The position numbers and the translations under genes were made by a program. The notes under the pieces were generated by a model. It searched no databases. It had not been told where the DNA came from and saw only the letters and a program-made list of their open reading frames with translations. A stretch of DNA of 64,000 nucleotides from Quillaja saponaria (taxonomy: Eukaryota > Streptophyta > Magnoliopsida > Fabales > Quillajaceae): NCBI GenBank assembly GCA_029379385.1, contig CM055613.1, forward strand, positions 20,354,001 through 20,418,000. The letters run 5' to 3'. Shown one piece after another: positions 36,901 to 51,900 of the stretch; the first letter of the stretch is position 1; every line of letters starts with the position of its first letter.

Positions 36901-39900
36901 TAAAGTGCTGAACTTTTTGATTTAACTTAATTAACTCTTGTAAAGTTACTAAATTTCTGAGCAATGGTGAATCCATGTTCTGTTATCGAAGGAAAAAAAA
37001 AAGAATGGTTGAAGTTGAGATCCATGTTCGGTTGTGTTTGTGACATGAAAATACACGTGTCTTGAACCTGTCAATACAATATCTGGGGGCTCTTGTCTCA
37101 TAGTTGTAAGTTTAACATTTTACCAAATCATGTGAACAAGAAGGGTAATGAAGATTGAGCATGCTGTGCCTGTGATAATGGTAAGTTCATCATCGTAACT
37201 TCCAGAAATGCTAAGATCTTTACCAAACTGCATCCATTCCATTCTTTCTTACTTTAACTAATTAAACTGTGGTTGGTCAGAAACAAGATCTATTTTTTTT
37301 GTTTGGGTGGTTTTAGTGCACTGCTGTCTCAGAAAATTATTACCTCAGTGATTGTAGCCATAGATTTAGAAAACTTGTTATTTTGAGGTTTATTTCTTAA
37401 GAAACTTATGTTGTCATCTTTACATCTTCAGGGAAAATACTTGTTTCCCTTTGGGTCTCATTCTTTTTTGATGTTTCATTGATGCGTTGGTTGCTTGTTT
37501 ATGGCTGTTTGTTATACACTGAGAAACTCAATTAGTGGTCATTTTTCCTGCTCTTACCATTGCAGTACATTATATTGGTATACCATGATCAAATAATGAC
37601 TCCATTTTACATTTGATACAATTGGGTGCTTGCTTGTCTTTCTTCTTGTAGATGGCTTTTGAATTGTATGGTATGCTTGCTGGTAATGTCAGTCCAATGA
37701 CAGGCGAGAATGTAAAACCAGCCTATGGAGGTGAAGAAGAAGCTTTCTTAAGTAATGTTGTTACGCCTATCTATGATGTGATCGCAAAGGTGCTGTCTAC
37801 AATTATTTTTTTTTTCTCTCTTTTGTTTTTTATGTGTATTTTCTAGTCTAGTCATCTTGTCAAATATTGCTCTGCTAAACAGGAAGCTGAAAGAAGCAAA
37901 AGAGGGAAGTCAAAGCATTCACAATGGAGGAACTATGATGATTTAAATGAATACTTTTGGTAAATAATTTATCTGTTTGGAGTCATTATTTTACTATTTA
38001 CTATAGAGATCTGTTTGTTTTAACTAATAATGATACATTTATAGGTCGGTAGATTGTTTCCGGCTAGGTTGGCCCATGCGTTCAGATGCTGATTTCTTTT
38101 CTCTTCCTTCAGAGCAGCTCCATTTTGACAAATCCAATGTAAGCTGCTACTTTTTTTAATCACCAGTAATGCAGTATCCTGAATATCAAACAAGCTGTTG
38201 GTGCTTGGGGCATCTGCTTGTTTCTTGTTCAGGAATGCACTTGTACTTGTTCATTTAAGTTTGTTATGCCGTATCCTAGATCTGGACACGAGACTTATAG
38301 AGCATTGGGCCTCCCATGAATATTATTTTATTGATCTTTTTCATCTAGTAATTTACAGTCCACCTCCTTCATTCTAAAAACTAAGACTTTCATTTAGCTT
38401 TTTCTTTACAATAAAAAAAAAAAAACTCAAGGGTTGTTAAAGTCTAGGACATAGTATCTGCCTAGTGATGTAACTGTTAGAAAGCCATAAGAAAATTGAT
38501 AGGATATTCTCATTTTTGTTTTGATAAATTCAAATTTTATCTTGTTGGGATGAGAATATGTTGAATTTAGATCTTGGCATAATATATGGTGGGAGAGTGT
38601 GCGTGAAAAAGTATGTCTGGAAATAATTTCACAGATAAGCATCAAGTATTGGGTGTGGCATTGCAATTATAGTTGGTGGCATACTTTCACATATCAAAGT
38701 GTTAGCCGCACTGTATCCTTCATTTTCAGGATAACAAGCCTGCTGGTAGAGACAGACGGGTGGGCAAAGTCAATTTTGTCGAGATAAGGTCATTTTGGCA
38801 TATTTTCAGAAGCTTTGACCGCATGTGGAGTTTTTTCATTCTCTGCTTACAGGTCTGGTATCTTTATTTTTTATTTATTTATTTTATTTTTTCATGCCTA
38901 TTAAATTGAGATGGTTGCTGAATATGGTTAATTTCTATAAGGTAATGATCATTGTTGCTTGGAATGGATCGGGAGAGCCAACTGCAATTTTTAATGCTGA
39001 TGTATTCAAGAATGTTTTGAGTGTATTTATAACTGCAGCAATATTAAAGCTTGGACAAGGTAGGTAATGGTGACTGGTTTTACTAGTAACAATTTCTTCT
39101 GTATTTGTTTTACTATTTGAAAATATACAGTACATATAGAACTGAAATTGAAGTACCTGAACCTACTAATAAATGCAGCTTTAATTTGCAAGAGTAGTGA
39201 ATGAAATAGGCTGATTCAATGTGCCCGTGCACACAATTATAATAAAACAGCTATTTGTGAAACTAAGGGAGTGCTCTATCTATGGTGAAGAACAGAAATG
39301 GGTACATCACCATGATACATAAATAAAAGTGACTTGTGAAGGAAATTACAGAAGTAACACTAATGTCCATCATCAGTTGTTTGAAGGAGTAATTGCGTTT
39401 GGCTCATTAATTGATGACGAGAAACCCAGTAATTGAATAATAGAGTAGCGAAATTGTTTGATCTATAAGGGAAATAAAATAAAATCACAGTATTGCCTAA
39501 TAGTAGTTCTCTTCATAAACAGATAAACTTCAGGATTAGCAAGGTTGTTTCTAAGATTCTCAATCAATTGTTTACATAAGTAAAGTGGTGACATGCTATT
39601 GTCAATATAATGAACTAGATTCCAACTAAAAGAAAAAATAAATAAATAAAGTTATTTGAAAAAAGTGAAACTGCATTGATAACTATAAGGTTCTCGTTAC
39701 CAATCTTTGTTATCTTTCTCAAATGTATAAAAGCTATTAATTCATTTAATAAGTCTATGAAGCAAAGGTCTCATGGGTCTCATGTCAGTTTAACAGATTT
39801 TGTTCTGTCAAGGATTTAAGGTTTTAGTTTCAATTGATGAAAGGTGTTTTTAATATACAATACACAAAACAAAGGAAAATAAATAGTGTAATTTGTGTTG

Positions 39901-42900
39901 ATTAACTAGTTTATGGTCATTTGAATATGTGTGATCTGGAACCAGGAAACTTGGTAGTGAGAATTAGGTTTTAGTCTCAAATTCTGGTCTATGAATCTGC
40001 TGGTCTCTTGTGGAAATCTACTTTTGGGCTCTATTCAGAAATCTTAGAACCTTATCATATGGAGGCCAATGCCTTGAATCATCCCGATGTGTCGCCATGA
40101 GCTTTGGCTTCCATGAAGCTGCGGTAACATGTCACTACTCTTCCTGGCATCGTTTTGTCTAAAATTTTTCCCCATAGGGGTTGACTAGCGGCTTGCTTCT
40201 ACTGGAACTCTTATCTTCGGGTGTGTTTGACATGCACTTCTATAGCCTATGCTGCTATGGGTGGTTCACGATTTTTTGTGATCAAATCTAAAAGTTGGGG
40301 TCATGCTATTATTTAATAGGGAGGTTCTTTTCTTCAACTCAGTGATTGAAAGGGGCAATGTGTTGGTGAGATTTTGTTTCTTGGTAAGGAGGGCACAAGG
40401 TGGTTACATTTCGTGGTTAGGGAGATTATTCATTTCAATCAGCCATAAGGCTTTGTGAGGAAGTGTCATGGAAGTTTTCATTGACTCTCTTAAATGCAAC
40501 CTTAAATGATTGTTTTCGTTAGTGGAGGAGTTTAGAAATGGCCAAGTAGGGGCTTTGTGCTTATCCCGATTGGTTTAAGGATGGTGGGGTGAGAAAATTT
40601 TGGGATGGTGTTAATAGAGTTGGTGTCTAGGGAAGCAAAAGATTGTTGTTAAGAAGGTTCCTATTGGGTCTTTGAAAAAAAAATTCCACCTTTGAAGCAA
40701 CATCACCAAGAGAATAGTGACTTTTTAGGGCCTCCGTGGCAATAATGTACTAGAAAGGCGATATTCCAAATGGGTGATAGAGGAAAGGTACCTTTCTAGA
40801 TTTGGGCCCCTTGGAATCATCATGTGCAAAAGGAGAGCTGCTTCACAAACTTTAAATTGAGGAATGGGAGCTCAGAGGCAAGGATATCGGTTGGGGAGAA
40901 GACAATTGAAACCTGTTGCAATCTATGATGATCTTAGTAAATAGGCGGTGGCATATTAACAAATGTCATTATTGTTATGTCGACCACTAGGCCGTGAGGC
41001 CCCTAGGCGATGTTTTCTTTTTACATTCCCGTCTCTTAGAAAGAGTAGTGTTGCCTTTGTCTAGATTATGTGGGAAGTTTAAGCACATTGACTCTTTTGC
41101 TAATTACCCTTTGAAAGTGGTGGTGAGTCTAGAAAGTAAAAGGAAGGTCTTTTTTTGAAAAAGAGAGTGATGAACGTGATATAGGAGATTCAACAAGGCT
41201 TTGAGGGATGAACAACTCCCTAACTCTAGTAAACCTAGAGTAGTGCTGCAAAGGTTGAAAGAAGTGGGTACCTAGCCCATACAATTGAGCTTGGTGAAAT
41301 CATAGACGACCTCAAGCTTCTTTCTTGAGTCTTTTGATAGTGAGGCTGGGTTTTCAAGTTTGGGTTTGGTTGAAAGTTCACAATCATCATTAGTGGAGGC
41401 TTGCTGCAACTTTAGGGTTTCCTCCTTTTATTCCCCCGTAATCTTTGATGCATCAATAGATTCCAATCTCCTTATCTAAGTAAAGAGAGTTATTGGAAGT
41501 GAAGAATTATGTTGTTTGGGTGGATGAGAACCTACATTATGGATTGATCATTCATTTGGGAGATGAGTTAACTTTCTAAGTTATGTTTGAACTTTTTTGA
41601 CTTGCCTTCTTTGCATGTGATATTGGGAGAGGATAATCTTTTTTTGATGAATTTAGTGGATAACCTCTTGGATGGTGGAGAGGTGTCGGATAGTATGTTG
41701 GAAAAGCATCCTCAATTGGAATAGAAGCATTTAGATTATTAAGTGAGGAATCTAATTCTCTCTTGGTGGATTTTGCTCTTGTTCTTTTGGAGGACTCAAT
41801 GCCTATCCCTTTGAGTTCCACTCTTTTGCTTGATGTTAAAGGCAATGCAGGGAAGTAATGGGAATGATTGAGACTTGAATAGTAATGTGGTGATTGACAT
41901 GATTCAAATGAAGTAGAGGATATGATAAGAAATTGCAACAACTTTTTGAGTTTTCCTTTGATAAGTACGAGGACTTGGTGTTGAATTTATTTGCAAATAT
42001 TATGGAGAGTAACACGAGATCTAATGTGTTGAAGAAGCCTAAAAATACTTGACTAAGTACTCTAGAGAATTGAAGAGATTGGTTTCAAATGCTAATTGTG
42101 GTGACAATGAGATTTTGGAGGGTCTTGTGGAGATAAGGAGAACTAGGGAAAGTTGTAGTTTTAATGGTTAATCATTTTAACATAATCTCATGGAATATGA
42201 GGGTCCTAAATAATAGATCTAAACATTCTATTATGTAACCTTTTGAAGGTTTGGAAACTTGGTATAGTGTGCCTCCAAGAAACTAAATTGGTTATTACTT
42301 CTATTATCATTGTCTGCAGTGTTTGGAGCTGCTCTTTTGTGGATTGGTCTTGTTTGGATGCTAGTGGGTCAGATGTAGGTGTTTTGATTATTTGGGATAC
42401 CATGCTTGTGAAGAAATTGGATTTTTTTTTTTTTAGATTTTCAGACTTTTGTCTTTTTAGAATGTGGAGGACCTTTTTTGGATTGTATGGATCTAATGAT
42501 CATGGTTTGTGGGATGCTTCGCTGCTTGAGATACTCCATGGTGTTTAGGTGCGGACTTTAATGTTGTCCGGTTCCCAGATGAAAGGAAGAACTATACAAG
42601 GTTATTGGCTGCTAATCTATGCAATTGTTCTTGAACTTTGTTGATTATCATTATCTTGTGGATTTGCCTTATTAGAGGGTCACTATACATGTTCCAATGG
42701 GAGACCATTTCAAGAATTGACTGGTTTCTAATTTCTTCTGGACCCTGTTGAGGAAGAACATTTTTGGTCTTAACAAAAAAGACTGCTAAGGAAGGAATCA
42801 GATCATTTCCCTATCTTAAGAAGGTTGGGGGAATGCAGAAAGATAAGATTTCTTCCTGATTTGAAAATACGTGGCTGAAAGTGGAAGGTTTTGTGGAGTT

Positions 42901-45900
42901 AGTAAGAAGTTGGTAGAGTAGTTATAACGTGGATGGTAATCCTAGCTTTGTTGGGGCTGGAAAACTTGGTTTATTTGAAACTCAGAAAGAACTTTTAGGG
43001 GAGTTGTGTTTTGGACCCTTTTGGTGGAGGAACAAAGCGGATTGAGGTTGAGATTCGAAAACAAGCAGTAATTGACTAATTTAAGGTGGGAGATCAGCTG
43101 GAGACAAAAGTTTAGAATCATTTGGCTTTAAGAAGTAGATGAGAAATACTACGTTTTTTCATCATTTGACGAATTTTAGGAGGAGATTGAACTATATTAG
43201 CAACTTCTCTGTTAATGGAATATGTTTTGAAATGGATGAGCAAACGATTATAGGAATTGCTCATTTTTATCATAACATGTATAATGAACCTAACAGTGTC
43301 ACCCGTCTCTGAATAAGCTAATATTTGACTTTATCACCGAGGAGGACTATATTGGTCTTGAGAGAGCTTTTGCTAAAATTACATGATTTCCAAGAGAATG
43401 TGACTCCCACGTTCTCATTATGTCATCTCTGGTATTAGTGTTGAACAGAGATTGAATCTCATCTTTTTTTTGGGTGAAGAATGAAGATTATTGCGAGATT
43501 GGATGCCCAGTTGCTTTCTTATTTGCATATTTGCAACTCCAATATGAGATAATTGTTTTTGGGCTGTTGTGGGATAGTTGAAGACAATGGTCTAAGGTCG
43601 CAAAAGCATTTTAAAAGGAAAATATCTTCCAACTTTTGAGATGCAGTTTAAGAAGAATACCGAGAGCATAGAAAAACACCATGTTTCCTTGGTTCATGAG
43701 GATTAAATTTTTCACTCAACTAAAGTGTTTAATATAAGATTATCTCCTTTCTCCCTTTTCCTTATGTTTTGAGTTGGGCTTCTGTGGAAACTGACCATAA
43801 TTTTAGGACTCCTTTTCATTGTACCAAAGTGGATGTTGTTTTTGGTAACTTATATTTTTATACTTGGGCAGCTGTTCTGGATGTGATTCTTAGCTGGAAA
43901 TCAAGACAGAGCATGTCATTCCATGTGAAGTTGAGATATATTCTGAAAGTTGTTTCAGCTGCAGCATGGGTTATCATTCTACCAGTTAGTTATGCTTATA
44001 CGTGGGAGAATCCTACTGGAATTGCTCAAACCATCAAAAGTTGGTTTGGAAGTAATTCAAGTTCACCATCACTGTTTATTTTGGCCGTTGTTATATACTT
44101 GGCGCCAAATATATTAGCTGCAATATTGTTTCTCTTACCCTTCATTCGCCGATTTCTTGAAAGATCGAACTATAGGATTGTGATGCTGATGATGTGGTGG
44201 TCGCAGGTAAGCAAAACATAAACGTGGTTTTCATGTTTTTCTCTCGCTATATCTGACAATTAATTTTGTATTTAGTGTTGAGACTGAAATCTAATTTAAT
44301 GTTTCTGTCGCCTTATGATTTGCAGCCTCGTCTCTATGTTGGCAGGGGAATGCATGAGAGTTCATTTTCTCTTTTCAAGTAAGAAACAGGGTCCTGTAAA
44401 TATGTCCTGTGTGTTATATTTTCAACTGATGGTCTCTGATATTTGGCATCTGTTTTTATTTTTTTATTATATATATATATCTCAGGTACACAATGTTCTG
44501 GGTTCTTCTTATAGTAACAAAGTTGGCCTTCAGTTATTATATAGAGGTGCTGTTTTGTACTTGCTCTGAGAATTCTGTTCAATTCTTAAAATGATTTGGG
44601 AAATGATTAGGCTGAATTTGTCTTTTTACCTCTTTATTTGCTTGTTAGGGTCTTGTTGATTTGTTCTGATTCCTTTACTTTGGCAAAGAACAATAGTAAA
44701 GCCATGGGAGTTTTGGCTATGTTGTCAAATGATTCTTGATTTTGCTTGTATGTCTGTTTCTTGTGGCAGATAAAACCTCTAGTTGGCCCAACAAAAGCTA
44801 TAATGAGCGTTAAGATAACAACTTTTAAGTGGCATGAATTCTTTCCCCATGGTACTATTAATATTCTGGATTTTATTTCACTTTGTCTAGAAAATTATAT
44901 TATGGTATGGTTTATTAATGTGGTTGGTTTGCACTTTTTCAGCAAGGAACAATATTGGTGTTGTAGTTGCACTTTGGGCTCCAATCATTCTTGTATGGGT
45001 GATTCTTGTCCTTATTTAATATCCTTCTACAAATATCTATAGCGGAGTAAAGATCTAATGCCTCATTTTTCAGGTCTATTTCATGGATACCCAAATCTGG
45101 TATGCCATATTCTCTACCTTATTTGGTGGTATTTATGGTGCATTCCGTCGCCTTGGAGAGGTTAGTAAAGCTGTACCTTTTTTTCAAGTTTGTCTTTTCA
45201 AAATCTTCTTTTTTAACTTAACTTTTTGCTTTGTTCTTGCTTATCTTTTTCGATTTCTCTTGCATTTTCTTTTCTAGAATGTTCTTTGACGGGAATTTAG
45301 AAGATTGATTTTTGTTTTGTTGCCATCTGGAGTATGTATAGTTTCTTTCTTGAATTAATGTGGGATTTAACAAAAAAACTATGTTCCTAAAGTCTTGGGA
45401 GGAAAGCAAATCAAAGGAAAAAGGTTTTTTTTTTTTTTTTTTCTTCTTCTTCTTCTAGTATTTAGGAACCAAAAGGTAGATGATCATGAGAGAAATAATC
45501 TAGGGAAAAAATGTGGATGGTAGACTCAAAAATAATCTCTCCACTAGTGGTGAGACAATGTATAGAAATTTGGTTTTTTGGTTGTTGAGCTATCATGATT
45601 TTTAAGTTGACCCTTACTTATACTACTGTCATTTCTCCCATTTTTTTATTTCCCCCTGAATTTGTTCCCTAGAAGAAACGCTGCAAGTTTCATGCTGTGG
45701 AATTTAACTGCTCTTGTAGATCACCCTTAATGAAATGGCACAGATGTGACATCTTTCTGGAGTTGTTTATTTCTCATGTCATTTGTTGTATAAAATGCCC
45801 AAAATAGTGGCACAGATTGATTTTGATCCAGGGTATTCTGCTTATTTGTAGAACAGTAATCTTTCACATCATCCATACATATATTGCAACCTGGTTAGAA

Positions 45901-48900
45901 TATAGGTTTCTGTTGCCAAGTGGTGCTTCTATTGATGCATACACTGCTTGGTTGTTCTCTGTACATTGGTGTTCTTATATTCTTTTAAATTGTGTTTGTT
46001 ACTTTAAAATGGTGTTCTCATAATTCTTCCTTCAACCTTTTTTACATCTTTGTGAGTGTTTATCCTGGGAAACATATTGTCATGGATGGTTACATTCATA
46101 TGGAGCTGTCATCTTAAGCAAATACATATTTTGTTTGCTTTAGTGTTTGGATGATGAGGAGGATTACCTGTCTTTTAGCTGGGTGACTGTTATTGCTTTT
46201 AACTACTTTTACTGGTTTCAGATACGGACCCTAGGAATGCTCAGATCACGTTTTGAATCATTGCCTGGTGCTTTTAATGCCGGTTTGATTCCAGAGGAGA
46301 AGAGTGAGCCAAAGAAAAAAGGTTTTATTAAGGCTGCATTATCTCGCAAATTTGCTGAGGTAACATACTCGTCTCTGTTTTTTTTCTTCTTGAATCTCTG
46401 TAAGAATATATATATTATAATGTTTGAGCTTTGAGTTTTGCTAGTCTTGTTGAATAATACAGATCCCATCTGGCAAAGGCAAAGAAGCAGCAAGGTTTGC
46501 TCAATTGTGGAACAAAATAATCAGCAGTTTTAGAGAAGAAGATCTTATAAGCGATAGGTAATTTAAGAAGTTGTAAAGACATAAATTTGATCATAGATCT
46601 TATGGTGCACAATTCCATTTTGCAGTTCCTTGTCAAGTGCATATATATTTGGTTATATATTATTTAGTCTAAGGTGCATGATTATGGTGGTTTCATGTTT
46701 AGGGAAATGGACCTTTTGCTTGTCCCTTATTGGGCTGATCGTGACCTGGATCTTATACAGTGGCCTCCATTTTTACTTGCTAGCAAGGTTTGTATCTTAT
46801 ATTTCTGTTTAAACCTTTGTTACCTTTATGTCTATCTAGTCATAATGTAATTGCTTTGTAGATCCCAATAGCACTGGACATGGCCAAGGACAGCAATGGA
46901 AAGGACAGAGAGCTGAAAAAAAGAATACAAGTTGACAACTATATGTCTTGTGCTGTTCGTGAATGCTATGCATCATTTGGGAACATCATAAAGTTCTTGG
47001 TTAAAGGGAAACGAGAGACAGAGTAAGCTTTCCTAAAATAAATTCGAAAGAAAACAGCTGCCCCCTCAGTTTTTTCTTTTTTGCATGTTATTTTGATGTG
47101 GATTCAACTCCAAAGGATTGTTCACTTCCTAATTAATGGAATATCTTGCCAGTGTTATAGAATGTATATTCACTGAAGTTGACAAACGTATAGAAGATGA
47201 TGATCTACTAAGTGAATTCAGGATGAGTGCTCTTCCTAGCCTCTATGAGCAATTTGTGAAGCTTATCAAGTATTTGGTAATTTTGAATATTTTAATTGCA
47301 ATGATGTGTACATTAGGTTGCAATCAACAATGGTTGGATATAAAACTCTTATAATCTGTTTGATTTTGCAGTTAGACAATAAGCAGGACGACAGAGATCA
47401 AGTTGTTATTCTTTTCCAGGACATGCTGGAGGTAGTGACTAGAGACATAATGGAGGATCATATACCCAGGTTGCTTATGCTTACATTCTGTCAATCACCA
47501 AACATGCCTTTTTAAGCAAGTCTAAACTGCAGCTTTTCTTATATCATTTTTCTTTGATAGCCTTGTGGATTCAATCCATGGTGGATCTGGACACGAGGGG
47601 ATGATTCCCCTTGAACAACAATACCAGTTGTTTGCATCTTCTGGGGCTATCGAGTTTCCAATTGAACCAGTTACAGAAGCTTGGACAGAGAAGGTTCGTC
47701 ATTAACTGACATGCAAGTGGTTCTTTTTTCTCAAATAATTGATGTCTAAAATCTTTCACTGTTTTGATTATAGATCAAACGGCTCTACCTATTGCTTACG
47801 ACAAAAGAATCTGCTATGGATGTCCCATCCAACTTAGAAGCAAGAAGGCGTATTTCTTTCTTCTCAAATTCACTGTTTATGGACATGCCTACAGCACCTA
47901 AAGTCCGCAATATGCTTTCATTCTCGTAAGCTTTCAATATCCATTATGAATCCTTTCTATTCTCAGTAGTGATATTTGTTCACCTAAGTCTGTTGTCATA
48001 CCCATTTGGAAAGTTCTCTACTGGTTTCATTGGTACGGGACTTACTCCTAAGTACTTTCAGTAGCGATATTTGTTCACCTAAGTCTGTTGTCATATCATA
48101 CCCATTTGGGAAGCTCTCTACATGTGTCACTAGTCAGGACTCACTCCTAAGTATAGATTTATTTCAATATACAGTATAATCCTTCATTCTAGAAGCCTAT
48201 TATTAGTTTTTTGTTTTTTTAATAAAAGCATGGTTGTTAAAAGGTTGCTAGTTCAACTCTCTGCATTTCAATAATTACTTCTGCACTATAGTCTTGGTTG
48301 TGTTTCTTTTGATTTTTGACGCCAATGTGCAAGTGAACAACTGAGCAAGAGGGTGCTCTTAGGGTGTTCAACTTAATATGCATAATTGAGCTCATGTCCT
48401 GACAATTGCTGTTGTGGGCTTATTGATAATCCAATAAAATGTTTTAGGAATATCATATTCAACACAAGATTCTGGGTGCATGTTTGAAACGGTATAATAG
48501 TCTTTTGGTTTTTTTCATGTTTATGTTAACCTTAAGATTAATATAATAGCTTTTACTATCTGACAGAACATAGGGATTAAGTCCTGAAATTACAGAGTCA
48601 TGGTGAAATTAATACTTAGATGCTTGATAGTCATTTGTTTGGAAATGTTGATTATTTCCACAGGGTTTTGACTCCATACTACATGGAGGAGGTTCTCTTC
48701 TCCTTGCCTGAGTTGGAATCACCTAATGAAGATGGCGTTTCAATCCTCTTCTACTTGCAAAAGATCTTTCCAGGTTTTTTTCTTTTCCTATAAGTGACTA
48801 AGATGTATAAATGTGATTTCTTCTCCCTCTCCAGGAGGGTCTTTGTGCATTTGATGGTACGGTTGACAATCTTGATGTGCAGATGAGTGGAAGAACTTTC

Positions 48901-51900
48901 TTGAGCGAGTGAAATGCACAAGTGAGGAAGAACTTAAAGGATCCGATGAATTAGAAGAAGAACTACGGCTTTGGGCATCATATAGAGGCCAAACTTTGAC
49001 TAGAACTGGTACTTTTCTCTCTCTCATCTGCCTGATTTGCTTTGCTTTTTTACTGCTATCAGCTGACACAATTTATACCGACTCCAGTAAGAGGTATGAT
49101 GTACTATCGAAAAGCTTTGGAGCTCCAGGCTTTCCTTGATATGGCCAAAGATGAAGGTATCAATTATAATGCAACAGAATTCATTGGTTGCTTCTCATGT
49201 TTGTTGGTGAATGAAGCTAGTAGCAAATAACTATTGATTATGTAAATAATGGATTAGTATTTACTTAGCCCTGAATGCTATAATTGTATCAGATTTGATG
49301 GAAGGCTACAAAGCTGTAGAAAATTCAGAGGACAACTTAAAGGGGGAACGGTCATTGTGGGCACAATGTCAAGCAGTAGCTGATATGAAATTTACATATG
49401 TGGTATCATGCCAACAATATGGGATTCACAAGCGATCTGGTGATCATCGTGCACAGGATATTTTGAGACTCATGACAACGTATGTGTCCCAGTCAAACAC
49501 CTTGTTGGAGTAGTGACATGTCACATGACTATAATTGGAGCATATATTTCTTTTGGCAGATATCCTTCACTTCGAGTGGCATACATTGATGTTGTTGAAG
49601 AACCTAGCAAAGATCGATCAAAAAAGATCAATCAGAAGGTTTATTATTCTTCCTTGGTTAAAGCCGCAATGCCAAAATCAAGTAGTTCTTTAGAGGCTGT
49701 ACAGAATTTGGACCAGGTAAGTCGATATTTGTTCAATAAATCGTGTATTAATTCATTTATCATTCATTCCTATGCTAAGTTTGTTTCCTGTCCATTTATT
49801 TAAATATTAGTGAAATGATATCACATCCTTTTTGTATGACCGGGAGTCTTGGTAAGGCAGGGCCCTCTGGACCCACTCTCCTTACCAAACTTGGGGTGAA
49901 CTGACCACACCTGCCATAGCAAGCACCGGGTTATCCAGGGATACCCAGGGACAGGAAATGAACCCAGGATATGCGTCTAACACATCCAATGTTACCTTTT
50001 TCCACTGGGTCATGTCCTGATGGGCTAATGATATTGCATCCTTAATGCAGTCACTCCAGCCAAACATATACATACCCAGCATAGCCTTCAGGGTGAGCCC
50101 AAAAAATTAGCACAATTTCAAGAGCAAGTGTCAAAAAAGTTGCCAATTAAAGGTGGTGGTCATGAATAGTACAAACAAAACAATCTTTTAGCCTCCTTAA
50201 CTTAAAAGACAGCCACCTACCTACTCATACTCGTAGCTCGATCAAAGGTTAAGAGGGTGGTCCGGTGGAAAAATAGAAGTTGTCCAAATACATTGGTGCT
50301 TAGCTATAACTCAGTTACAAAGTTGTATAAAATATTAGTTTTTCAGAAGACCAACAAACTAAATGGAAATTACTAAATTTATCTCTTGGCTAAAACTTCA
50401 AACTGATGTCCATATGTATGTTCTTTTGATATGTCATAAGTTTTCACATCATAAATGTTCTTTCTTAATTTGACGGTCTTGAATCAGGTTATATATCGAA
50501 TAAAGCTTCCTGGACCAGCTATCTTGGGTGAGGGTAAGCCTGAAAATCAGAATCATGCCATAATTTTCAGTCGCGGCGAAGGCTTGCAAACAATAGACAT
50601 GAATCAGGTATTATGTTTGTTCCGGAGTGACCACTGCTCTTAACTCCTAAGCTCTTATTGTACCATTAGTAATTGAGCTATCAACCTCTACAGGACAACT
50701 ATATGGAAGAAGCTTTAAAAATGAGGAATTTGCTGCAAGAATTCCTTAAAAAACATGATGGCGTTAGGCATCCAACAATTCTTGGACTTAGGGAGCATAT
50801 ATTTACTGGAAGGTTGGAGCCTTTAGTTTGTAGATGCTTTCTGTTTTGTAAAATCAAATTTATACTTCTAAATTTCTAATGGTTTTGCTTTTCCTCTTGC
50901 TTTTTGGTTGTAGTGTTTCTTCTCTTGCTTGGTTCATGTCAAATCAGGAAACCAGTTTTGTAACAATTGGTCAGAGATTGTTGGCCAATCCTCTAAAGTA
51001 AGTCTTTGTGGTCTTCTCCTACATTTGATAAGTTAGAAAATCAAGGCCAGGTCTTTAAGCTTCTATTTGATGAGTGGCTTTCTTGTAATAATGGTTCACA
51101 ACAAGCCTTCCCCTTTTTGTGACTTGAGGTACCAGGTTAATTTGTAAATTCAGTTGTGAAATTTTGGGAAAGCTTAGTTGAAATGCATATCATAAAATAG
51201 TGTTGCCTGGTATGGAAAACAAAAAATATTTTGTATTATTAAAGATATTTCTAAATGAAATTATGCATTCGATTTATTTTAATATGTCTGAAACAGAAGA
51301 TAACTATGGGATTGAGGTTTGCAGCACAGTATTGTATTATTATATTATTCTGGACTGCTATCAGTTTTATGTTTTTCCTATTTCATGATTTTTTGAGTGA
51401 GACGTTTAGTATTCCACTATTACACTTGATTGAATTAGCTACTACTTTTTGAACAAAAAATGAAGGATCAAAAAATAATTATCATGCAAAAGCATGTGGT
51501 TACAGAAGGTTAAATGCTTTGTAGTACTACAGTCTGAGATGGTGCCGGGAAAATTTCCAGGACTATCTTTCATATTCATGCAAAAGAATTGAGATTATGG
51601 AAATTTATGAGATTGTCTTTGTGTGTATGAATAGAGTATGTGTCTTTATATGTTTGTCCTAATTTTCTGTTATTGCCGAACAATGTAGGGTTCGCTTTCA
51701 CTACGGCCATCCAGATGTGTTTGATAGGCTGTTTCACCTTACTCGGGGTGGTGTTAGTAAAGCATCCAAAGTTATAAATTTGAGTGAAGATATTTTTGCT
51801 GGTATACTCCTTTCTCTTATTGCTCTGTTGGTCTTTGTGTGACCACTGGCTCGTTTATCTTTTACCATTTCATTTGCAGGGTTCAATTCAACACTACGTG

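Larger units (their letters stand above)
30745..38138 (+). other. Callose synthase exons 1-12: N-terminal cytosolic region
   Basis: Residues 1 to about 454. An Arg-rich head is followed by a helical region ('[18 protein letters not shown]', '[16 protein letters not shown]') that corresponds to the Vta1-like N-terminal domain. From about residue 300 comes the FKS1-domain-1 region ('[20 protein letters not shown]', '[19 protein letters not shown]', '[12 protein letters not shown]'). There are no membrane spans, in keeping with a cytosolic regulatory part of the complex. Intron 1 is 1.1 kb, intron 2 (1.3 kb) carries a tandem array, and intron 9 (1.7 kb) holds a LINE remnant. Confidence 0.85.

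Noticed and set aside
46147..46434. Alternative start '[10 protein letters not shown]...' upstream of exon 21
   Set aside because: It is intron 20 that happens to be open; the acceptor 'gtttcag' at 46221 and the conserved '[13 protein letters not shown]' start of exon 21 fix the boundary.
49882..50082. 66-codon minus-strand frame that reads like a small protein
   Set aside because: It coincides with the SINE, whose pol III boxes and flanking direct repeats explain the sequence; there is no other sign of a gene.
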